From assembly GCA_964650405.1 (NCBI GenBank), contig CAZYTO010000313.1, positions 1 to 6,095 of the forward strand: DNA of 6,095 nucleotides, written 5' to 3'. Shown in pieces: positions 1-5,442 of this stretch (positions within the stretch are counted from its first letter, which is position 1; every line of letters begins with the position of its first letter). Both the position numbers and the translations under genes were made by a program. Under the pieces are notes generated by a model. The model searched no databases and was not told the DNA's origin. It saw only the letters and a program-made list of their open reading frames with translations. Source of the DNA: CAZYTO01 sp964650405 (GTDB taxonomy: Bacteria; Acidobacteriota; Thermoanaerobaculia; Gp7-AA8).

Positions 1-2
1 AG

Positions 3-92
3 ACCGAATCGTCGAAATACACCGTCCGCGACACGCCCATGTACACCTGCCGGCGGACCACGGTGGAGGCGATTCTCGACTCGCTGGGGTAG
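3..92 (+). CDS. 3' end of an unidentified protein (partial, 29 codons)
   Basis: The plus-strand frame is open from the left edge and ends at a TAG at 90-92. It reads TESSKYTVRDTPMYT, then CRRTTVEAILDSLG. Third positions are mostly G or C, as in the rest of the window, and no other gene competes for this stretch. The piece is too short for a firm assignment. The spacing of 'ES.KY....PMYT' loosely recalls the C-terminal tail of chlorite dismutase/HemQ-type proteins (E.S..Y....PFY.G), but this is a weak resemblance from memory. The opposite strand is also open here, so even the coding strand is not certain. The gene would converge on the MFS gene, with the octamer repeat array between them. Confidence 0.45.
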   Translation, partial: TESSKYTVRDTPMYTCRRTTVEAILDSLG

Positions 93-126
93 GCAGGACG
101 CGCGCCGAACCGAGAAGGTCGCGAAC

Positions 127-182
127 AGCGAATAAGCGATTAAGCGAATCAGCGAATCAGCTAATACGCGAATCAGCGAATC
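127..182. repeat. Tandem array of seven 8-bp units, consensus AGCGAATC
   Basis: Read on the plus strand the units are agcgaata, agcgatta, agcgaatc, agcgaatc, agctaata, cgcgaatc and agcgaatc. A degenerate eighth unit (tcgcgaac) may sit at 119-126. The period is exactly 8 bp with no slippage. The array fills the gap between two convergent 3' ends, and its last base is the final base of the MFS stop codon (complement of 182-184). Direct octamer repeats without unique spacers are not a CRISPR. An 8-bp period is not a multiple of three, so the array would shift frame if translated. Replication slippage is the likely origin; the function is unknown. Confidence 0.9.
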
Positions 183-1432
183 TACTGGTCCGCGATATTC
201 GGCAGCGGCACGTCCCCGTAGATCGTGCGGCCCTTCTTGCGCGTCCTCACGGCGAAGGCCGCGATGATGCCGGAGACGAGCAGTGCGGCGCCGAGCAGCG
301 CCAGCGTCAGGCCGATTCCGCGGTGCTCGGCAATGACGCCGCTGACCAGGTTCCCGAACGGCAGGAACGCGTAGAAGGTGAACGTGTACATGCTCAGCAC
401 CCGGCCCCTCATGTGGTCGGCGACGCGTCGCTGGATGGAGGTGTTGCAGAGGGCCAGGCAGGAGACCATCGAGGCTCCGCAGAGGAAGAGAAGGGTCATG
501 ACGATGACATGCCCGCGGAGGTAGCCGATGCCGGAGAGCGCGGCGCCGAAGATGGTCAGGGTGATGACGATGGTGGGGAGCATCCAGCGCCGGGGCGGCG
601 TCTTCACCGAGAGGGCCAGCGAGCCGAGCATGGCGCCCGCCCCGATGGACGTCATCAGGTATCCGAGGCCGCTGGCCTCCCCGGCGCCGGGGTACAGCCG
701 CCGCGCCACGATCGGCATGAGGTTGATGTAGGGATACCCGAAGCCGCTGGCGGCCCCGGCCACGCAGAGCACGAGGACGATCACGCGGTCGGTCAGAACG
801 TAGGCGAAACCGGCGCGCATGCGCGCCCAGAGCGCGTCGGTGGACTCGACCTTCTGCTGGCGGGCCTTGATACGGCTGAGGATCCAGATCAGCGGGAGAA
901 AGGAGAGGGCGTTGAAGAAGAAGCACCAGAACTCGCCGTAGATGGAGAGCGTCAGGCCCGCCAGCAGCGGCCCCAGCGCCCGGGAGAGCTGGAACTGCAG
1001 CGAGTTCATGGCCACGGCGTTGGCCAGCCGCGACCGGTCGTCGAGGAGGTCGAGCACCATGGCCTGCCACGCCGGCGCGGAGAAGGAGATGGCGATGCCG
1101 GAGACGACCGCGGCCGTAACGATGTGCCAGACGTGGATCTGCCCCGTCCAGATGAGAACCGACAGGGCGAACGCCGACAGGGCCTGCGCCCACTGCGAGA
1201 GCCGGACCACGCGCCGGCGGTCGAGATGGTCGGCCAGGACGCCGCCGAAAAACATCAGGAAGAACGAAGGAATGGCGTTTGCGAAGCCGACGAATCCGAG
1301 GAGGAAGGGCGAATCCGTCATCCGGTAGACGAGGTAGCCCTGCGCCACCGCCTGCATCCACGAGCCGATGTTGGAGAAGAACTGGGAGACCCAGAAGCGG
1401 CGGTAGTCAGATTCCTGGAAGGCTTCGAACAT
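182..1432 (-). CDS. MFS transporter, MFS_3/enterobactin-exporter-like
   Basis: This 416-residue inner-membrane protein is built of hydrophobic helices throughout and fits the 12-helix major facilitator fold. The N-terminus (MFEAFQESDYRRFWVSQF, followed by SNIGSWMQ at 20-27) is characteristic of the MFS_3/EntS-like group of proton-driven exporters. Motif A lies in the first cytoplasmic loop, GGVLADHLDRRRV at 63-75. The equivalent loop of the second half carries DHMRGRVLSMYTF at about 339-351. A charged linker at about 188-206 separates the two six-helix halves, and the tail after about 396 is basic and cytoplasmic. Length is normal for the family. The ATG at 1430-1432 fits the family N-terminus, although no clear Shine-Dalgarno precedes it and no in-frame alternative start lies just upstream. 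The substrate cannot be read from sequence; relatives export siderophores, macrolides or other small molecules. No partner gene is adjacent. Confidence 0.93.
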   Translation of the reverse strand: MFEAFQESDYRRFWVSQFFSNIGSWMQAVAQGYLVYRMTDSPFLLGFVGFANAIPSFFLMFFGGVLADHLDRRRVVRLSQWAQALSAFALSVLIWTGQIHVWHIVTAAVVSGIAISFSAPAWQAMVLDLLDDRSRLANAVAMNSLQFQLSRALGPLLAGLTLSIYGEFWCFFFNALSFLPLIWILSRIKARQQKVESTDALWARMRAGFAYVLTDRVIVLVLCVAGAASGFGYPYINLMPIVARRLYPGAGEASGLGYLMTSIGAGAMLGSLALSVKTPPRRWMLPTIVITLTIFGAALSGIGYLRGHVIVMTLLFLCGASMVSCLALCNTSIQRRVADHMRGRVLSMYTFTFYAFLPFGNLVSGVIAEHRGIGLTLALLGAALLVSGIIAAFAVRTRKKGRTIYGDVPLPNIADQ

Positions 1433-1628
1433 CGGGCAATGGTTCGCAGTGATCGTAATCCGGGGTTGGCCGTTCGCGGTGCGATGCCGGGCACATCCTA
1501 ACCAAAAACGAGGGTTCGGCTCATCTCACGGGACACGGCGGCGGAGGCACGCCCGCACTGGGCACCAAAACGTGACATTGCACGCCATCAGGTAGGGATT
1601 TCCGCCCGTATACACACTCCTTGTTGAC
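1433..1628. other. Intergenic region upstream of the MFS gene and the microprotein
   Basis: About 200 bp separate the divergent MFS start and the small ORF at 1639, so promoters for both should lie here. I see no strong sigma-70 pair. A TATACA at 1609-1614 could be a -10 for the small ORF, and GTGACA at 1572-1577 resembles a -35, but their spacing is wrong for them to work together. On the minus strand TACGAT (about 1450-1455) could be a -10 for the MFS gene, with no recognisable -35. No riboswitch or tRNA-like fold was noticed. Confidence 0.4.
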
Positions 1629-1633
1629 GGAGG
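1629..1633 (+). promoter_or_regulatory. Shine-Dalgarno GGAGG of the 28-codon ORF
   Basis: GGAGG ends five bases before the ATG at 1639, which is near-ideal spacing. It is the main reason to believe that the very short ORF downstream is translated. Confidence 0.7.
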
Positions 1634-1638
1634 TGTTC

Positions 1639-1725
1639 ATGCGTCATCTTCGGCGCCTCGGGTTCCTGCCCGCGATCGGCCTGCTCTCGGCCATCGGGGC
1701 GCTCATCGCCATCGTCAGCTCCTGA
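1639..1725 (+). CDS. Putative single-helix membrane microprotein (28 aa)
   Basis: The ORF starts with ATG behind a GGAGG at 1629-1633 and stops with TGA at 1723-1725. The product has a basic head, MRHLRRLG, followed by about 19 almost purely hydrophobic residues (FLPAIGLLSAIGALIAIV) and ends SS. This is the plan of a one-span inner-membrane microprotein with N-in orientation by the positive-inside rule. The helix has small residues (G, A, S) spaced so that it could pack against another helix. After the first three codons nearly every third base is G or C, which supports coding. I recognise no family. It could instead be a signal peptide left over from a truncated gene, since it lacks anything after the helix. 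The stop codon is embedded in the hairpin at 1723-1760. It converges on the metallopeptidase gene. Confidence 0.55.
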   Translation: MRHLRRLGFLPAIGLLSAIGALIAIVSS

Positions 1726-1760
1726 TGCGCGGCGAGCGGAGACCTGCCCGCCGCGCATCA
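1723..1760. terminator. 12-bp perfect inverted repeat between convergent genes, candidate bidirectional terminator
   Basis: TGATGCGCGGCG at 1723-1734 is the exact reverse complement of CGCCGCGCATCA at 1749-1760, with a 14-base loop. The stem is GC-rich and lies at the end of the small plus-strand ORF (its TGA forms the first three bases) and 10 bases beyond the stop of the minus-strand metallopeptidase. That position suits a terminator serving both genes. Neither side has a run of T, so classical intrinsic termination is not assured. It may act as an mRNA-stabilising hairpin or work with Rho. Confidence 0.6.
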
Positions 1761-1769
1761 TGGTCTTGC

Positions 1770-3236
1770 CTACTGACCGGCAAAGAAGACCGGGTCCCCC
1801 GAGCCGTTGTCGACGATGGAGCCGTACGCCGAGAGCGTCGGCGCGGTGTCGGTATGGGCCTGGAGCGTGACGCTTCCCAGTGACTGGACGTCGAGGGCCG
1901 GGAACATCGCCGCCAGCGATGTCTGGACCTGCGACTTCGGCTGCAACGTAACCACGGCGGAGCCGAGTTGCTGGCCGATCGTCGAGAGAAGCACGACCGT
2001 GGCGCTGATCGGACTGTCACCGGTGTTCACGAGGCCGCGGAGCGACGGGCCTCCCGGCGACACCGACGGATACATCAACGCGGTGCTGTCCGAGCTATGG
2101 CCGAAGCCGAGCGTATGACCGAACTCGTGCGCCACGATCTCCGCCAGCACCGAGCTGCTGATGCCGGAGGAAGGCGAGACGTTGTCCTGGATGGTGAGGT
2201 TGCCTTCCACGATGTCGTAGGCGTGGTAGGTCTGCTGCGGATGGCCGGCGTCGGCCGCGAAGGGCGACGTCCAGCTTCCGCCGCTGGTCACGCCATTGAA
2301 GCCTCCCTGCCCGACCACGCCGCCCGTCGACGGATTGAACGAACCGCTGATCTCATTGAGCGGGTCATTGAAGAGAATCTCGTTCACGCCGTTCGGCAAG
2401 CTGAGACCGCCCATTGTGCCGGTGGTGCCGGAGTAGACGTAATTGATCTTCGCCGCACTATACGAGTCCCAGACGCTCATGGCTGTCTGGACTTCGCTCG
2501 TGCCGCCGCCCGTGTACCCGGGCTGGGTTCCATTGCTGTACCACCTGGCGCTGCCGCCGTTGTCGAAGGCAAACCAGCGATAGACCGCCGGCTCGGAGAT
2601 GAGAGTGAAATTGTCCGTCAGCCGCGAAACGGTCTTGATGTCCTGCTCCAGGACCGGATTCTCAATGCCGTAATTCGCCTCGCCGTCACGACCGGCCACG
2701 CGATCGTTGACGAACGACTCGAAGCCGTTCGCCAGCCGCTGAACGTTTCTTGCGGCAATGGGCCGGAAGTCGTGATCGAGCAGCGTCGCCTGGGCGGCGA
2801 TGTCATCGCGCGTCCACAGGCGCTCGCCGCCGGCAGTGCGCTGCTCCGTGAATTTCCCCACGAAGAGGTCCGTCGTCTGGTAATCGCCTCGGGGCGTCGG
2901 CGTGAGGAAGGCCAGCACGCGCTCGCCCGATGCGTATGCAGGCGTCCCGTAGACCTTCGAGATCCTGCCGTCGAGCTCACCGCCGATCTCACGCACGATC
3001 ACCGGGCCGGCGACCTCACCTTTGAGCACCTGATCGACTGCGATGACCGTCTCGGTCCAGATCGCGCCGCTGCGATCGACCGGCAGCGAGCTGAGGACCG
3101 TTCCTTCAATGATGAGGGGAGACTTCGTCACGAGCTGCGCGTCGGTCGGCATGACGATGGTCGTCGCCGAGACGCTCCCGGCGACCAGCAGCATCGCCAG
3201 GACACACGTCAACCAGTACACCGCGGGGGATTTCAC
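1770..3236 (-). CDS. Secreted matrixin-like zinc metallopeptidase
   Basis: The 488-residue product is predicted to be an exported metzincin protease. Residues 1-24 form a Sec signal peptide (hydrophobic core, then SVSA before TT). Residues about 30-130 form a beta-rich domain with 'IIEGTVLSS', 'VDQVLKGEV' and 'GERVLAFL', a type I associate with extracellular bacterial proteins. The catalytic domain spans about 215-400. It carries the zinc motif HEFGHTLGFGH at 370-380 (ligands H370, H374, H380; general base E371) and a Met-turn ALMYP with M388, the short spacing of matrixins (M10). The C-terminal region (405-488) is beta-rich and ends YGSIVDNGSGDPVFFAGQ, perhaps a surface or adhesion module. 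There is no cysteine-switch prodomain. The start is GTG at 3234-3236; AAGGAGAG (complement of 3246-3253) lies upstream and the signal peptide begins correctly there. Substrate is unknown. It diverges from the cysteine-rich exported protein. Confidence 0.92.
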   Translation of the reverse strand: MKSPAVYWLTCVLAMLLVAGSVSATTIVMPTDAQLVTKSPLIIEGTVLSSLPVDRSGAIWTETVIAVDQVLKGEVAGPVIVREIGGELDGRISKVYGTPAYASGERVLAFLTPTPRGDYQTTDLFVGKFTEQRTAGGERLWTRDDIAAQATLLDHDFRPIAARNVQRLANGFESFVNDRVAGRDGEANYGIENPVLEQDIKTVSRLTDNFTLISEPAVYRWFAFDNGGSARWYSNGTQPGYTGGGTSEVQTAMSVWDSYSAAKINYVYSGTTGTMGGLSLPNGVNEILFNDPLNEISGSFNPSTGGVVGQGGFNGVTSGGSWTSPFAADAGHPQQTYHAYDIVEGNLTIQDNVSPSSGISSSVLAEIVAHEFGHTLGFGHSSDSTALMYPSVSPGGPSLRGLVNTGDSPISATVVLLSTIGQQLGSAVVTLQPKSQVQTSLAAMFPALDVQSLGSVTLQAHTDTAPTLSAYGSIVDNGSGDPVFFAGQ

Positions 3237-3245
3237 GTTGGGGGG

Positions 3246-3253
3246 CTCTCCTT
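3246..3253 (-). promoter_or_regulatory. Ribosome binding site AAGGAGAG for the metallopeptidase GTG start
   Basis: Read on the minus strand, AAGGAGAG lies 9 bases before the GTG at 3236, within a C-rich spacer. It supports the non-ATG start, which is also the one that gives an intact signal peptide. Confidence 0.6.
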
Positions 3254-3471
3254 CAGGGGGTTTGGACGGGACGCACTGCCTCCCGGGTACACCCGCGCGG
3301 ACGCGAGGACGGGAGTGTGGCGGGGTGAGGCATGGGGGACGATTAGTTATTCAGCGGAACCTCGGAATGACGAGTCGAATTTCCCCTCTTCTGGACATTC
3401 TTGTGCGGTAAAAGTCGTGGAAAGCAGAAAAAGGGAGGGGGTGTGATGGCCCTGTCCGCTACACTTGAAGC
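3254..3471. promoter_or_regulatory. Divergent control region between the metallopeptidase and the cysteine-rich protein
   Basis: The two genes start 246 bp apart and point away from each other, so both promoters must lie here unless transcription comes from further away. The stretch at about 3341-3410 is distinctly richer in A and T than the flanking genes, as promoters in GC-rich genomes often are. I found no consensus -35/-10 pair on either strand. TACACT at 3460-3465 could be a weak -10 for the plus-strand gene, but it is very close to the start codon and lacks a -35. A near-palindrome CGGGTACACCCG (5-bp arms, 2-bp centre) at 3284-3295 could be an operator or chance. Confidence 0.45.
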
Positions 3472-3476
3472 GGAGG
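3472..3476 (+). promoter_or_regulatory. Shine-Dalgarno GGAGG of the cysteine-rich exported protein
   Basis: GGAGG ends six bases before the ATG at 3483. This fixes the start of the downstream gene and predicts efficient initiation. Confidence 0.75.
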
Positions 3477-3482
3477 TAAGGA

Positions 3483-4142
3483 ATGACTTATCGACACTTA
3501 TCAGTTCCTTTTGTACTTTTGTTTCTTGGCTTCGCCGCCGGCGCGGCACCGAAGAACGCCGGCGACCCCGTACGGATTCATGGGACGGTCGTCCTCAAGT
3601 CGCTGCAACACGAGACGGTGGCTATCGTCCGGAGCGGCGACGGCGAGGGCGCTGCCGATCACGCCTTCCACATCTGGAGCGAGCATCCGGTGAACCTCAA
3701 CGGAATGTATCGCGTAGCAGATGTCGAATACACGGGACCATCGCTCATCATCACGCTGGCGTCCGAGCAGACCGTCCTGACCTTTACCACGACGTCCCAG
3801 AAGCCCGACGCCCTCGTCCCCCAGGGCTTCGCCACCACGGGCTATGCAGTCATGGGCCTCAATCATGAAATCGGCGACGGCGCCGCGCGCCACAGCATCA
3901 AGTCCGGCGGCCGCGCCGTCTCCGGACAGAGCGATTGCACCGACTGCGATTTCGATCCGTTCGAGAACCCTGACCCCTGGAACTCGAACGGCGGCGGAAG
4001 CTCCTGTTCCAGCGGAGGATCCGGTGCCACTGCCTGCAGTACGACCAACAGCTTCGGAAGCTGTTCCGTGAGTTGCTCCAGCGGGTTCTACGCCTGCTGC
4101 ACGAACAACGTCGGATCCCCTCCGACGTGCGGGTGCCGCTGA
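3483..4142 (+). CDS. Exported protein with a cysteine-rich C-terminal module, function unknown
   Basis: The 219-residue product begins with a Sec-type signal peptide (MTYRH, hydrophobic core SVPFVLLFLGFAAG, likely cut near residue 21 after AAGA). Residues about 25-105 look like a compact beta-rich domain (VRIHGTVVL, ETVAIVRSG, SLIITLASEQTVLTF). After a low-complexity Gly/Ser/Asn linker (about 166-184) comes a cysteine-rich tail. All ten cysteines lie at 152-218 (152, 155, 175, 185, 194, 198, 205, 206, 216, 218) and end in the pattern CSVSC, then ACC, then CGCR. This suggests a small disulfide-stabilised or metal-binding module outside the cytoplasm. No catalytic motif is visible and I do not recognise a named family. 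The first 17 or so codons use many A/T-ending and rare codons (tta, tca, gta), unlike the rest. The ATG is set by GGAGG at 3472-3476. It is divergent from the metallopeptidase and may be its partner, substrate or inhibitor; that is a guess from position only. Confidence 0.85.
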   Translation: MTYRHLSVPFVLLFLGFAAGAAPKNAGDPVRIHGTVVLKSLQHETVAIVRSGDGEGAADHAFHIWSEHPVNLNGMYRVADVEYTGPSLIITLASEQTVLTFTTTSQKPDALVPQGFATTGYAVMGLNHEIGDGAARHSIKSGGRAVSGQSDCTDCDFDPFENPDPWNSNGGGSSCSSGGSGATACSTTNSFGSCSVSCSSGFYACCTNNVGSPPTCGCR

Positions 4143-4251
4143 ACCCGAACATCTATCGCACTCCATCAGGAATCATGCGTCGAGGGGGTGCCCACCCTCG
4201 GCGTGGCAATCTCGCAATCGGGGCGCCTACCCTCATCCCTTCCATTCGTAA
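4143..4251. other. Gap between the cysteine-rich gene and the beta-barrel remnant
   Basis: About 110 bp without a supported gene. It holds a weak inverted repeat, CGAGGG at 4181-4186 and CCCTCG at 4195-4200, that could be part of a terminator for the upstream gene, but it has no T-run. The reading frame of the remnant downstream is closed by a TAA at 4249-4251, so the barrel homology begins after that. The gap therefore contains the break point at which the 5' part of the barrel gene was lost. I see no insertion-sequence ends. Confidence 0.4.
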
Positions 4252-4700
4252 CTGGCTTCCTGGAACAGAGGGAGTGTGCAGGTCTCGACGGGCCACCTGC
4301 AGCACCCGGAGGCGCTCGAGCCGACGAACGTCCAGCGGACGACGGCGTCGGTGACGTACTACCGGGACGCGCTCGCGGCCAGTCTCATCTGGGGGCACAA
4401 CCACAAGCCCGACGGCGACACGGACAGCGTGACGGCTGAGGGGACGTGGACGCTGGCGAAGGTGAACTACGTGACCGGACGCTCGAAGTGGTGGACAAGG
4501 ACGAACTGCACGCCGGCAACGGCACGTACAGGATTCGCGCACTGACGACAGGCTACGCGCGCGATGTCTTCCGGAGCTCGAGCTTCACCGGAGGAATCGG
4601 CGCCAACGCGACACTGTACGGCGTGCCGACAGGCCTGAAGCCGTTTGATGGCGCCCGGTGGCGGAGCTTCTACGCATTCATGAGCGTGCGGATGCAGTGA
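4252..4700 (+). pseudogene. Truncated, frameshifted remnant of an outer-membrane beta-barrel (porin-like) protein
   Basis: Two plus-strand frames join into one sensible C-terminus. The first reads VQVSTGHLQHPEALEP, then VQRTTASVTYYRD, SLIWGHNHK and LAKVNYVTGR. The frame then breaks near 4480-4484 and continues as LEVVDKDELH, YRIRALTTGYARDVF, GGIGANATLYGVP and RSFYAFMSVRMQ, stopping at 4698-4700. One C lost at 4480-4482 (CGCCTC to CGCTC) explains the shift and would restore GRLEVVDKDEL. Alternating polar and hydrophobic strands with aromatic girdle residues are typical of outer-membrane barrels, and I recall a widespread uncharacterised family with a very similar C-terminus (about 400 residues; here only about 149 remain). 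There is no start region, signal peptide or ribosome binding site, and the frame is closed by TAA at 4249. It is therefore a dead fragment, unless the indel is a sequencing error and the 5' end was lost in assembly. Its 3' end overlaps the HAD gene by 31 bp. Confidence 0.7.
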
Positions 4701-5440
4701 GGAAGCTCGCGCAGGTCGCGAATGACGGCGTCCGGGACGATGGTCAGGTAGTGCGCGACAGGCGGAGCGACGGCCTCCCCTCGGGCCGGGGGATCGAAGT
4801 GCACGGCTCGCATGCCGCAGCGCTGTGCGCCGTGCACGTCCACGTAGAGGTTGTCGCCGACGAAGAGCATCTCCTCGAACGGCACATCGAGCGCGGAACG
4901 CAGTTCCTCGAAGATCGACGGCACGGGCTTGCAGTGGCCATGCTCGTTGGAGAAGACCATGGCATCGAGCGCCTCACTCAGCCCGAGCCGTTGCAGGATC
5001 TCGCGCAGCGCCGAGCCGGGGGTGCGGCCGGTGTTGCTGATCAGACCGAGCCGGTAGCCGCCCGACCGCAGGTCGCGCACCACGTCGTCCGCGCCGGCCA
5101 CGACCTTCGGCAGCACGTCGATGGCCACGTTCGCGTACGCCTCTTCCAATGCCACGAGCGTCGGCTCATCGAACGCTCCCGCCTCCAGTTCCAGGGCCTC
5201 GAGGAAGTGATCGAGCTGCCGGCGGCAGGGCACGTCGCGATCGACGGACCAGTAGAGGTCCTGGCAACGCCGCCACGACAGGCGGAAGGCATGCTCGAAC
5301 GCCTCCTCCGTCAGCGCGAAGCCCCGCGCCGCCAGGATCGCCTCCATCCGCTCCAGCCGGAGCCGCTTCTGCTCACGCCCCAGCTCGGGCGTGTTCGTGA
5401 TCAGGGTCTCCCACAGGTCGAAGGCGATGGCTTTGATCAT
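4670..5440 (-). CDS. HAD-superfamily hydrolase
   Basis: The 256-residue cytosolic protein has the four HAD motifs in order. Motif I is FDLWETL with the nucleophile D8. Motif II is LISNTG with S135. Motif III is the lysine K171 in HCKPVPSIFEEL. Motif IV is FVGDNLYVDVHGA with D196 and D201. Residues about 15-110 form a helical cap of the C1 type, so it belongs with the haloacid dehalogenase/phosphoglycolate phosphatase-like group that acts on small phosphorylated or halogenated molecules. The residue two after the nucleophile is W10, where phosphatases normally carry an Asp acid/base, so classical phosphatase chemistry is doubtful. Length is normal. The ATG at 5438-5440 directly follows the octamer array and has no Shine-Dalgarno; no in-frame alternative start is seen just upstream. 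Its last 10 codons overlap the end of the barrel remnant on the other strand. It may be co-transcribed with the DUF2203 gene upstream. Confidence 0.9.
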   Translation of the reverse strand: MIKAIAFDLWETLITNTPELGREQKRLRLERMEAILAARGFALTEEAFEHAFRLSWRRCQDLYWSVDRDVPCRRQLDHFLEALELEAGAFDEPTLVALEEAYANVAIDVLPKVVAGADDVVRDLRSGGYRLGLISNTGRTPGSALREILQRLGLSEALDAMVFSNEHGHCKPVPSIFEELRSALDVPFEEMLFVGDNLYVDVHGAQRCGMRAVHFDPPARGEAVAPPVAHYLTIVPDAVIRDLRELPHCIRTLMNA

Positions 5441-5442
5441 TT

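Noticed and set aside
127..182. Possible CRISPR array
   Set aside because: Units are 8 bp, directly adjacent, and have no unique spacers.
323..1501. Long plus-strand open frame of 392 codons opposite the MFS gene
   Set aside because: Its product is rich in Arg, Glu, Gly, Asp and His with no domain, and the opposite strand encodes a clear MFS transporter. It is an antisense shadow of GC-rich codons.
1968..3446. Plus-strand open frame of 492 codons opposite the metallopeptidase
   Set aside because: The product is Arg/Asp/Ala-rich low-information sequence. The minus strand has a signal peptide and a full zinc-protease motif, so this is a shadow.
3501..4166. Minus-strand open frame of 221 codons opposite the cysteine-rich gene
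   Set aside because: The plus strand has an ideal GGAGG, a signal peptide and patterned cysteines; the minus frame has none of these.
4181..4200. Hairpin after the cysteine-rich gene as an intrinsic terminator
   Set aside because: Only 6 bp pair cleanly, with an asymmetric loop, and no T-run follows; not strong enough to call.
4143..4251. Insertion-sequence remnant at the break point of the barrel gene
   Set aside because: No terminal inverted repeats, target duplication or transposase-like peptide could be seen in any frame.
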